Origin: Hyphomicrobiales bacterium | Lineage (GTDB): Bacteria; Pseudomonadota; Alphaproteobacteria; Rhizobiales; JAJFHB01 | Direction of reading: 5' to 3' | Assembly (NCBI GenBank): GCA_021775755.1 | Contig: JAJFHE010000021.1 | Coordinates: forward strand, 62,001 to 126,000 | DNA length: 64,000 nt | Part shown: piece by piece, positions 41,267 through 49,965 of the stretch | Numbering within the stretch: the first letter of the stretch is position 1 | Layout of the letters: every line of letters starts with the position of its first letter | The notes under the pieces: generated by a model | Told to the model about the DNA's origin: nothing | Database searches by the model: none | What the model saw: the letters and a program-made list of their open reading frames with translations, nothing else | Position numbers and translations under genes: made by a program

Positions 41267-42457
41267 TCAGCTGGCGCGGGCGAGTTCAATGCGGTTGTTG
41301 AGGCGGTAGAATTCCTGTGCGGCGGCAACGCCGGATCCCGCTTCTATCGGGATACCTACATCGCGCATCGCCATTTCCGCGCCGGCGATGGCGGCAAGCA
41401 CCATGACTTCATTGGTGCTGCCCAGGTGGCCGATGCGGAACACTTTGCCCGCGACCTTGGACAGTCCGACGCCGAGCGACAGCTGATAGCGGTGATAGGC
41501 CGTTTTCACGACGTTGGCACTGTCGAAGCCATCGGGAACGCAGATCGCCGATACCGTATCGGAGTACCATTTCGGGTCGGCGGCGCACAATTCCAGACCC
41601 CAGCCCTGAACGGCCTGGCGCACGCCTTCGGCGATGTGGTTGTGACGTGCGTAGACATTGCCCAACCCTTCGGCAAACAATGTGTCGAGCGACGTGCGCA
41701 GGCCGCGCAGCAGCTGCGTTGCCGGTGTATAGGGAAAATACCCCTGATCGTTCGTCGCGATCATGTCGGCAAAATCGAAGTAGCACTTGCGGTACTGCGA
41801 GAACTTCGAGGCATCGAGTGCCTTCTGGCTGACCGCAAGAATGCCGAGACCGGCCGGCAGCATAAAGCCTTTCTGCGAACCCGACACCGCGAGATCGACA
41901 CCCCATTCGTCCATACGGAAATCGACGCTCGCCACCGAGCTGACACCGTCGACGAACAGCAGTGCGGGATGGTAGGCCTCGTCGAGCACGGCGCGTATTT
42001 CCGCAATGTCGGAGCAGACGCCGGTAGCGGTTTCGTTATGGCAGGCAAAGACCGCCTTGATCTTGCCTTCGGTGTCCGCCGCAAGCCGCTTGGCGTATTC
42101 ACGCACCGGTACGCCTTCGCCCCACGGCACATCGATCACGTCCACATCGAGGCCGAGGCGCTCGCACATATCGACCCAAAGATGCGAAAACTGCCCGAAG
42201 CGGGAAATCAGCACGCGGTCGCCGGGAGAAAGTACATTGGTGATCGCCGCTTCCCAGGCGCCTGTGCCCGAAGACGGGAACAGGAACACCCGGCCGTCGG
42301 TGAGGCTGAACACCTTTTTCAGATCTTCAAACAGCGGCAGGGTGAATTCGGGAAAATCGGGTGCACGCATATCCTCCATTGCGAGGTTCATCGATTGGCG
42401 CACGTTCTCGGGGATGTTGGTCGGGCCGGGAATGAAGAGGTGTGTCGTGCCAGCCAT
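41267..42457 (-). CDS. sgaA: Serine-glyoxylate aminotransferase
   Basis: MAGTTHLFIPGPTNIPENVRQSMNLAMEDMRAPDFPEFT…; SGSQKGFMLPAGLGILAVSQKAL. Confidence 0.92.
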   Translation of the reverse strand: MAGTTHLFIPGPTNIPENVRQSMNLAMEDMRAPDFPEFTLPLFEDLKKVFSLTDGRVFLFPSSGTGAWEAAITNVLSPGDRVLISRFGQFSHLWVDMCERLGLDVDVIDVPWGEGVPVREYAKRLAADTEGKIKAVFACHNETATGVCSDIAEIRAVLDEAYHPALLFVDGVSSVASVDFRMDEWGVDLAVSGSQKGFMLPAGLGILAVSQKALDASKFSQYRKCYFDFADMIATNDQGYFPYTPATQLLRGLRTSLDTLFAEGLGNVYARHNHIAEGVRQAVQGWGLELCAADPKWYSDTVSAICVPDGFDSANVVKTAYHRYQLSLGVGLSKVAGKVFRIGHLGSTNEVMVLAAIAGAEMAMRDVGIPIEAGSGVAAAQEFYRLNNRIELARAS

Positions 42458-42758
42458 TGTCAGTTTCCTCCTGCAGCGCCTTGCCGTGCGGCGGCCGGCG
42501 CAATCGTGAATTCCGGGCTTTGCCCCGTTTGTCTCAGCGTCCCGCCAGCTTGGCCGGGCGCCGGTGAAAGGTTTGCGGATGGGGCCCCGGAACACCGGAA
42601 AGCTTGCGCTATTTTTCAGGGGTTAAGCCAACCGGCGTCCTTCCCATCCGCAGTTCACAGAGTTTCATGAACACCCGATGCGACCCACACCCGTTGCGGG
42701 GAGGTCCGGAAATCTTATTGGTCGGTGGCTGAGATCGTTTCGGGTAGGGGCATTCCTA

Positions 42759-42801
42759 CCCTCAAGGCCATCCTGCCCTCAAGGCCATCCTGCCCTCAAG
42801 G
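42759..42801. repeat. 17-bp tandem repeat (ccctcaaggccatcctg), about 2.5 copies
   Basis: 42759-42775, 42776-42792 identical, third copy diverges after ccctcaagg. Confidence 0.8.
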
Positions 42802-42816
42802 CGATGGACGGAAGCG

Positions 42817-43437
42817 TTATTCCCCGCCCTTCGTGTGGGACGCGTACAGCGCGGCCGCCATGGCGCGGTTTTTGACCTGAAGCTTGTCGTAGAGATTTTT
42901 CAGGTGGAATTTGACCGTGTTGTGGGAAATGCCGAACCGGCTGGCGATCTGCAGATTGGTCCAGCCCTCCGCAAGTGCGCCGAGTAGCTCGCGTTCGCGC
43001 AATGTGAGTTGATCGAGCGGATCGTCATAGAGCGATTTCACATCAAAATAAGGGAAGCTCATGTTGCCCGCCGACACCGCGCTCACCGTATCGAGGAGAC
43101 GTTCAGGGTCGCCGCTTTTGGAGCAGAAGGCATAGCCGCCAAGCTTCATGACACGCCGCGGCACGTCGCTGGCGCCGGTGCCGGAGAAGACGATGATGCG
43201 TTTGTCGCAGCCCCATTCCTTGAGCGTTTCGAGCACCTCCTGCCCGGTCATGTCCGGCAGCACCCAGCCGGTGATGCCGATGTCGAACTTGCCGGTGCGG
43301 CACATTTCGAGAAACTCCGCACCGTTCTGCACGCCGCCGGCAAACTCATAGCGGCCGTCGTCAGCCAGGAGCTTTTCGAGCCCCGACAGGACGAGCGCGT
43401 TTTTGTCCGCGACAGCAATGGTGACCCGTGCGGCCAT
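42817..43437 (-). CDS. LuxR-family DNA-binding regulator with atypical (phosphoacceptor-less) receiver domain
   Basis: MAARVTIAVADKNALVLSGLEKLL…FDIGITGWVLPDMTG…LTLRERELLGALAEGWTNLQIASRFGISHNTVKFHLKNLYDKLQVKNRAMAAALY; start could extend to 43512. Confidence 0.88.
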   Translation of the reverse strand: MAARVTIAVADKNALVLSGLEKLLADDGRYEFAGGVQNGAEFLEMCRTGKFDIGITGWVLPDMTGQEVLETLKEWGCDKRIIVFSGTGASDVPRRVMKLGGYAFCSKSGDPERLLDTVSAVSAGNMSFPYFDVKSLYDDPLDQLTLRERELLGALAEGWTNLQIASRFGISHNTVKFHLKNLYDKLQVKNRAMAAALYASHTKGGE

Positions 43438-43685
43438 GTTCCCCAAAATCCGTATTTCGGCACCGGTCCGGCGCAGTGAGCGCCTTCGACCAAAGTCGAA
43501 CATAATCCGCACGGCGGACAGATTTGGAAATCAGCCCTTTTGCCGCAGGGCGAAATGGCATCTCGGATAGTGGGCCGAACTGCGCGTGCGGTGTTCACTA
43601 CGCATTAGGAAATGACACGTGAAATCAAATGCTTATGATCTAGATGGACGCGGAGCCGGGTGCGGATATAGGTGCTGGAAACCGC

Positions 43686-44444
43686 TCAAATGCAGCGCCC
43701 GCCGTCGATCTCGATGCACACGCCAGTCAGGAATGCGGCCTCGTCGGACGCCAGAAAGGCGGCAACATTGGCGATGTCGCGCGGTGTCGACAGGCGGCCG
43801 AGCGGTACGGTCTCGACAAACTTTGCGTACATCTCGTTGGTAACTTCGCCGCCCAGAAAAGCGCCGAGCATCGGCGTGTCGCCGGCCACCGGGCAAAGCG
43901 CATTGACGCGGATGTCATCGGGAGCAAGCTCGACTGCCATCGATTTCGTCATGACCACGACGGCGCCCTTGGAGGCATTGTACCAGGTAAGGCCGGGCCG
44001 CGGCCGCAGTGCCGCTGTTGAGGCAGTATTGATAATGACGCCGCCGCCGCGCTCGCGCAGCACAGGTACCGCGTGCAAAGCCGACAGATAGACGCTCTTG
44101 CAGTTGACATCGAACATGCGGTCATAGGTTTCCTCGTCGACATCGATCATCGGTTGGTTGCGCTGTGGCATGCCCGCGTTGTTGACGACAATGTCCAGTC
44201 CGCCGAACGCCGATACCGCCGTATCGATCATGTGTTTGACATCTGCGCTGATCGTGACATCGCCATGCGCGAAGCGCGCCCTGCCACCGTCATCGTTGAT
44301 GCTGGCGGCAACCGCCGCACCTGCATCGCCGTTCAGGTCCGAGATCACGACGCCGGCGCCTTCGGCAGCAAATCGCCGTGCGATGCCTTCGCCGAAACCG
44401 GACGCGCCGCCCGTGATGACGGCGTTCTTTCCCTGCAGTTTCAT
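43686..44444 (-). CDS. SDR family oxidoreductase
   Basis: MKLQGKNAVITGGASGFGEGIARRFAAEG; NNAG; YNASKGAVVVMTKSMAVELAPDDIRVNALCPVAGDTPML. Confidence 0.93.
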   Translation of the reverse strand: MKLQGKNAVITGGASGFGEGIARRFAAEGAGVVISDLNGDAGAAVAASINDDGGRARFAHGDVTISADVKHMIDTAVSAFGGLDIVVNNAGMPQRNQPMIDVDEETYDRMFDVNCKSVYLSALHAVPVLRERGGGVIINTASTAALRPRPGLTWYNASKGAVVVMTKSMAVELAPDDIRVNALCPVAGDTPMLGAFLGGEVTNEMYAKFVETVPLGRLSTPRDIANVAAFLASDEAAFLTGVCIEIDGGRCI

Positions 44445-44463
44445 GTGCCCCGTTTCCTTTGTC

Positions 44464-45216
44464 TTATTCCGGCTTCGCGTCTCGGCGGGCTTTCCACCAT
44501 GCCTGAGCTTCGCCATATTGTTCTTGCAGATATCGCATCTGCTCATCAAGCGCGCCCATAGCCGCTTCCGTATCCCGTGCGGCGATGGCATCGACAATGC
44601 GGCGGTGCTGATCGACGATTTCGCTGCGCCTGCGGAACCGGAAAATCATCAGATTGACGATCGGCTGCAGCGCCTCGATGACGGACGACATAAGGAACTG
44701 CAAAACCGGATTGCCGGTGGCGTCCACAAGGGCACGGTGAAACCGCACATCCGACGCGCAGAAGTCTTCATCGCTCAGGCCCGGATCGCTCTGCCTCGTG
44801 ATTTCAGCAGCCATAACCTTGAGGTGTTCGTCGTCGCACCGCTCAGAAGCAATGCGGCAGCACACAAGCTCAAGCTCGCGCCGCGTCTCGGCCACATCGG
44901 AAAGATCGAATTCCTCCATGGAAACGAGAAGGGCGGTCATGTTCGCAAGATCGGCCCGCACGTCTTCAGCGCTCGGCCGGTTGATGAAGGTTCCACCCGC
45001 CGGCCCGCGCCGTGAACGGATGAGGTTCTGGGCGGCCAGCCGCTTGAGCGCCTCGCGGATGGTCGGGCGTGAGACACCGAACCGCTTGGCAAGTTCCGAT
45101 TCCGTCGGCAGCCGTTCATCGGCGCTGATGTGGCCTTCGACAATGGCGTCGCGAATAGTCTCCGCGATTTGCTTGGCCAGGCTTTCGGGCACTTGAATGT
45201 CGTAGCTGATTTTCAT
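44464..45216 (-). CDS. GntR family (FadR/FCD subfamily) transcriptional regulator
   Basis: MKISYDIQVPESLAKQIAETIRDAIVEGHISADERLPTESELAKRFGVSRPTIREALKRLAAQNLI; FCD C-terminal domain. Confidence 0.92.
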   Translation of the reverse strand: MKISYDIQVPESLAKQIAETIRDAIVEGHISADERLPTESELAKRFGVSRPTIREALKRLAAQNLIRSRRGPAGGTFINRPSAEDVRADLANMTALLVSMEEFDLSDVAETRRELELVCCRIASERCDDEHLKVMAAEITRQSDPGLSDEDFCASDVRFHRALVDATGNPVLQFLMSSVIEALQPIVNLMIFRFRRRSEIVDQHRRIVDAIAARDTEAAMGALDEQMRYLQEQYGEAQAWWKARRDAKPE

Positions 45217-45282
45217 GTCTGTTGTCGCAACTTGGTGGGCGCTTCCGATGCGGGTCTGCCTATCCGGTTGGCAGTAATGTAA

Positions 45283-45297
45283 ATTTGTTTGACAAAT
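45283..45297. promoter_or_regulatory. Candidate GntR/FCD operator ATTTGT-TTG-ACAAAT
   Basis: Perfect 6-bp inverted half-sites in the gntR/ccr divergent intergenic region. Confidence 0.55.
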
Positions 45298-45438
45298 ATA
45301 GCAATCTCGTTTTGAGTGCGCGCAATAACAGGCGCACCACACACCGGCGGCGGTTTCCCGGACGGTCGAACGGGCAGTTATTGTGAGTGTGTTGCCGGCT
45401 TCGCAACACAGATTATCTATTTGGGAGGGTGACGAAAT

Positions 45439-46683
45439 ATGAGTGCGGTAAAGGACTTATACGAACTCGGCGACATGCCGCCACTCGGCGAAGTGCCGAA
45501 AAATATGCACGCGTTTCTGGTCCGCCAGGATCGATTCGGTGAACCAAAGACGGCATGGCAGCGCGAAGTCATCCCGACGCCGGAACTCAAACCCGACGAT
45601 GTTCTGGTCTACGTCATGGCAACCGGCATCAACTACAACAATGTCTGGGCAGCCCTTGGCTATCCGGTCGACGTTATCGCCGACCGCCAGAAGAAGGGCG
45701 AGCCGGAGGACTTTCATGCCGGTGGTAGCGATTGCTCGGGCATCGTCTGGCAGGTCGGTTCCGCCGTGACCGACGTCAAGGTCGGTGACGAGGTGGTAGT
45801 CCATTCGGGCTGGTGGGAGCCGGACGATCCCTGGGTGCTGTCCGGCCGCGATCCCATGCTGGCGTCAAGCACGCGTATCTGGGGCTATCAGACGAACTAC
45901 GGCAGCTACTGCCAGTTTGCGCGGGCCCAGTCGCATCAGATCCAGAAGAAACCAAAGCATCTCACATGGGAAGAGGCGGGCTGTTATCTGCTCTGTGCCT
46001 CGACCGCGTACCGTATGCTGATGGGCTGGACACCAAACACGATCGAGGAAGGCGATGCGGTTCTTGTATGGGGCGCGGCGGGCGGTCTTGGGTCCCTGGC
46101 GCTACAGATCACAGCGGCTCAGGGTGGAAAGCCGGTTGCCGTCATATCCGATGAGGACAAGCGACAGTTCTGCCTCGACAAGGGTGCCGCCGGCGTCATC
46201 AACCGCAATGATTTCAGCCACTGGGGTCCGATGCCCGACACCACGACCCAGGAATGGGGCGAATGGATGAAGGGCGCACGCGGTTTCGGCAAGGCGATCT
46301 GGGAGGCGCTCGGCGAGCGCAAGAGCCCGAAGATCGTATTCGAGCATCCCGGCGAGGCAACACTTCCGACATCGGACTTCGTGTGTGACACGGGCGGCAT
46401 GGTGGTGATCTGTGCCGGCACTACGGGCTACAACGTCACCATGGACCTGCGCTATCACTGGATGATGCAGAAACGCTTTCAGGGCAGCCACTTGTCGAAC
46501 GATGAGCAGGCGGCCGCGGTCAATCAGCTTGTCATCGACCGCAAGATCGATCCGTGTCTCTCGGCAACATATTCCTTCGATGAAATCGGATATGCCCACC
46601 AGTTGATGCACGACAACAAACACCCCTATGGCAACATGGCGTGTCTTGTGAATGCGACCGAGAAAGGTCAGGGCGCGAACTGA
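45439..46683 (+). CDS. ccr: Crotonyl-CoA carboxylase/reductase
   Basis: 414 aa; [90 protein letters not shown]: diagnostic Ccr sequence. Confidence 0.95.
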   Translation: MSAVKDLYELGDMPPLGEVPKNMHAFLVRQDRFGEPKTAWQREVIPTPELKPDDVLVYVMATGINYNNVWAALGYPVDVIADRQKKGEPEDFHAGGSDCSGIVWQVGSAVTDVKVGDEVVVHSGWWEPDDPWVLSGRDPMLASSTRIWGYQTNYGSYCQFARAQSHQIQKKPKHLTWEEAGCYLLCASTAYRMLMGWTPNTIEEGDAVLVWGAAGGLGSLALQITAAQGGKPVAVISDEDKRQFCLDKGAAGVINRNDFSHWGPMPDTTTQEWGEWMKGARGFGKAIWEALGERKSPKIVFEHPGEATLPTSDFVCDTGGMVVICAGTTGYNVTMDLRYHWMMQKRFQGSHLSNDEQAAAVNQLVIDRKIDPCLSATYSFDEIGYAHQLMHDNKHPYGNMACLVNATEKGQGAN

Positions 46684-46843
46684 TACCAAGGGCGGCAATT
46701 ATTGGCCCACCGCAGGCCGGGTGCTTTTGCCCTCCCGCAACGTTGCGTACTGCTTCCGATACCTGTACCGCGGCGCAGTACGCGCCTTGCCGGAGGGTAA
46801 AATCATCCCGGTGAAACGGGTCAATAATTGCCGCCCTTGGTAT
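46683..46843. repeat. 161-bp long palindromic (hairpin/MITE-like) element
   Basis: 22-bp perfect terminal inverted repeats ATACCAAGGGCGGCAATTATTG (46683-46704) / CAATAATTGCCGCCCTTGGTAT (46822-46843) with further internal complementarity (CCCTCC/GGAGGG, GCGTACTGC/GCAGTACGC). Confidence 0.88.
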
Positions 46844-46910
46844 GAGAACCGGCGGCGCCGGAATTCCCCGTCAGGCGACTAAGGCGGGTCACAAATGCAG
46901 GCAATAAAAA

Positions 46911-46934
46911 ACGGGAGCCCCTGCGGGCTCCCGT
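46911..46934. terminator. Intrinsic terminator (bidirectional)
   Basis: ataaaaa-ACGGGAGCCCctgcGGGCTCCCGT-tcttgtttct. Confidence 0.85.
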
Positions 46935-46959
46935 TCTTGTTTCTACGTCTGAGCGTCGC

Positions 46960-48033
46960 TTACTTGGCGAGCCAGGCGTTGAACCGTTCGGTCAATTCGG
47001 TCAAGTGGTCGGCCCAGTAGGAAATGTCATACTGGATCGCGTTGCCGAAGTTGTCCGGTGCTGTCGGCAAATGCGGCAGAATGTCCGCAGCAACGAACGG
47101 AGACGATGACTGGCGCATCGGACCATACGAGATGTAGTTCGTGCTGTCGCCGAGCACTTCCGACGACGTCGCGAAATGTATGAAGTCCATGATGACGTCG
47201 AGATTCGGAGAACCCTTGGTCACGGCAAAGCCGTCAAGGTCCCAAATCTGCGTGTCCCACATAATCACGATCGGCTGGTTCTCTTCAACGATCGCGTTGT
47301 AGAGACGGCCGTTCCATGCGGACGCCATCGCCACTTCGCCATCGGCGAGGAGCTGCGGCGGCTGGGCGCCAGCCTCCCACCAAATCGTTTCGGACTTGAT
47401 CTTGTCGAGGCCTTCAAAAGCAAGGTCGACGCCTTCGTCGGTGGCGAGCGTGGTATAAATTTCGCTACGCGCAACGCCCATAGCCTCAAGACCCCATTCG
47501 AGGTTGATGCCGGCATCCTTGCGAAGCGCACGCTTGCCCGGGAACTGTTCCAGGTCCCAGAAGTCCGCGACCGTACTCGGCTCGCCGTCCACTTTTTCGG
47601 AATTGTAGGCCATCACCGTCGTATAGACGATGTTGCCGACGAAGCATTCCTCGAAACCGCCCGAGATGAAGTCCTCGCGTGGCGGCGTGCCGTCAGCCCC
47701 ATTGGGGAAGCCATCAATGTCGATTTCCTCAAAGAGGCCTTCGTCGCAGCCCGGAATGGCGTTCTGCGGCGTCAGGTCGACGATGTGCCATTCGATGTTG
47801 TTGGCTTCGACCTGGGCGCGGATCTGTGCGAGACCGCCCGTATAGTCGATAACATTGATGGTCACGTCGGGATTGGCCTGTTGATAAGGCTCAATCATCG
47901 ACTTGACCTGGCTGTTGGTGTAGGCGCCGCCCCATGACACGAAGTTAATCGTGGCATCGGCCGATGCTGTTGCCACAACACCAACGCTAAGTGCGGTGCC
48001 GAGCAGAAGGGTTGAAAGAATACGTTTCGTCAT
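46960..48033 (-). CDS. ABC transporter extracellular solute-binding protein (PotD-like)
   Basis: MTKRILSTLLLGTALSVGVVATASADATINFVSWGGAYTNSQVKSMIEPYQQANPDV; signal peptide; SBP family 1/8-like. No permease/ATPase next to it. Confidence 0.88.
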   Translation of the reverse strand: MTKRILSTLLLGTALSVGVVATASADATINFVSWGGAYTNSQVKSMIEPYQQANPDVTINVIDYTGGLAQIRAQVEANNIEWHIVDLTPQNAIPGCDEGLFEEIDIDGFPNGADGTPPREDFISGGFEECFVGNIVYTTVMAYNSEKVDGEPSTVADFWDLEQFPGKRALRKDAGINLEWGLEAMGVARSEIYTTLATDEGVDLAFEGLDKIKSETIWWEAGAQPPQLLADGEVAMASAWNGRLYNAIVEENQPIVIMWDTQIWDLDGFAVTKGSPNLDVIMDFIHFATSSEVLGDSTNYISYGPMRQSSSPFVAADILPHLPTAPDNFGNAIQYDISYWADHLTELTERFNAWLAK

Positions 48034-48526
48034 CAGGGCAATTTCCTCCGTTGATCTCCCCAATACACACAACCTGTCGCTTGGGCTCAGCCCACGCTTT
48101 CGGTCGTTTTGTTCGCGCCTTTTCGTTGCCATAATGCCTGAAACGGTTTGATGCCGTGTTGTACTTCGGGCTTTATTTCTTGAGGAAGGCCGATCACAGC
48201 AATTCTAATGCACTGAAACCAAATTTCCTCAGACGCAAAGCAGGAATAAAGCACAACCCTCAAGGTTTTACAACAAATCCATGGCGCCGCCGCGCGGGCT
48301 GGTTAACTGCGACGCGGCGAAGCAGCGCAATGGATGAAAACGCATCACGCCGATGTGACGGTGGGATACAGCGCATCACGGTTTCGAGCAGGCGTAACCG
48401 TTGTCCGATTAACATCAATGGCGGCTCACACTCGCGTTCATGGCCATCAAATGATTCCATATGAATGTGAAACGATCTAGGGTCGCGATCCTGATGTTGT
48501 GCCACCAGTGCATGGAGCTTAGGCCA

Positions 48527-49936
48527 ATGTCCAACCCGGCCCCGCTGCGGGAGATGGCAGGCGAGATGCGCAACGGGCGCCGCGATGCCCGTGCGCTGAC
48601 CGAAGCCGCGATCAATGCGCATGACAGGCTTGACGCTTTGGCCGGTGCCTACATGTGCTGGCGCCCGGAAGCCGCCCTTGTGGCAGCCGGTGCGGCGGCG
48701 GATGCCTTCTCGCTTGGCCGCGATCTTGGCGACCTTCAGGGCATTCCAGTCAGCCTCAAGGACAATTTCGGCCTTAGCGGCACGCAGACATTCGCCGGCA
48801 GTGCCGCGGCACTGCCGCCGCCCTTGGATGACGAAGGCCCGCTCGTAGCCGCCCTTCGCGCCCAACACACGCCGATAACCGGCAAAACCCACACGGACGA
48901 GTTTGCCTATGGCGGCATTGGCATGGTGAGCCACTGGGGTATTCCGCGTAACCCGTGGGACCGGGAGGTGCACCGTGTGGCAGGCGGGTCCTCGAGCGGC
49001 GCCGGTGTCAGCCTGCTTGAAGGGTCCGCCCATGTCGCGCTGGCAACGGACACGTCAGGCTCCGTGCGACGGCCCGCCGCGATGACGGGGACGGTCGGCC
49101 TCAAGCTGACATTCGGCCGCTGGCCGGTCGAGGGCATGGTCCCGCTCACAATGACGCTCGACACGCCGGGGCTCCTTGCCCGAACTGTGGAGGACACTGC
49201 GTTTGCGTTCTGCGCCCTCGATGCACAATGTGCGTTTGACGATCTCGCAGCGGGCGCGGCCGAGGGCGTGTCGGGGATGCGCATCGGCATCTGCCGCAAT
49301 GTCTTATGGGAGGCCTGTTCGCCGGGTATCGCCGAAGCCGTGCAAACCGCGCTCCGCGAACTCGAGGCCGCCGGCGCCGTGCTGATTGACCTCGACCTGC
49401 CGGAGGTCGATGAGGCGACCGCGGTCGTCGCCAATGGCGGCGTTGTCGCCTCGGAATTCTATGCGTTCATCTCAAATGAACTGCCCGAGTGGCTCGAACG
49501 CCTGCACCCGCTGCTAGGCGGGCGTCTTTCGGGTTCGGACCGTCCCGATCAGAGCGCCGTCGACTATCTTGCCAATGTGCGCCGGCTCGAGCGCGCCGCG
49601 GCGTCTTTCGCGCAGCGAATGAACACCGTCGATGTTCTGGTGTCGCCGACCGTGCCCCTGACACCGCCGCGCGTCGATGACGTGCGCGAGCTTGCCCCCT
49701 ACGAGGCGGCGAACAGGCTCGCTGTTCGAAACACTTATGTCCCCTCGCTCCTCAAAATCTGCGCGCTTTCGATGCCCGCCGGCCTCGATTCGGCGGCGAT
49801 GCCGGTCGGCATGCAGCTCATGGCGCCGTCATCCAGCGAAGAGAAACTGTTGGCGCTGGCCATGCGCATTGAAAGGTGTATTGGTAGCGCGCAAGACCGC
49901 CTTGGCACGGCACCGCTCCTGCGGTCCAGCCCGTAA
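48527..49936 (+). CDS. Amidase (amidase signature family)
   Basis: MSNPAPLREMAGEMRNGRRDARAL…IPVSLKDNFGLSGTQTFAGS…GGSSSGAGVSLLEGSAHVALATDTSGSVRRPAAMTGTVGLKLT (Ser-cisSer-Lys region). Upstream ATG at 48461 possible. Confidence 0.92.
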   Translation: MSNPAPLREMAGEMRNGRRDARALTEAAINAHDRLDALAGAYMCWRPEAALVAAGAAADAFSLGRDLGDLQGIPVSLKDNFGLSGTQTFAGSAAALPPPLDDEGPLVAALRAQHTPITGKTHTDEFAYGGIGMVSHWGIPRNPWDREVHRVAGGSSSGAGVSLLEGSAHVALATDTSGSVRRPAAMTGTVGLKLTFGRWPVEGMVPLTMTLDTPGLLARTVEDTAFAFCALDAQCAFDDLAAGAAEGVSGMRIGICRNVLWEACSPGIAEAVQTALRELEAAGAVLIDLDLPEVDEATAVVANGGVVASEFYAFISNELPEWLERLHPLLGGRLSGSDRPDQSAVDYLANVRRLERAAASFAQRMNTVDVLVSPTVPLTPPRVDDVRELAPYEAANRLAVRNTYVPSLLKICALSMPAGLDSAAMPVGMQLMAPSSSEEKLLALAMRIERCIGSAQDRLGTAPLLRSSP

Positions 49937-49965
49937 ACTCAACTGCCTCACGGAGCAACGCGAAC

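Noticed and set aside
40475-42670. 731-aa plus-strand ORF
   Set aside because: Antisense to mcl and sgaA; shadow frame of strongly supported genes.
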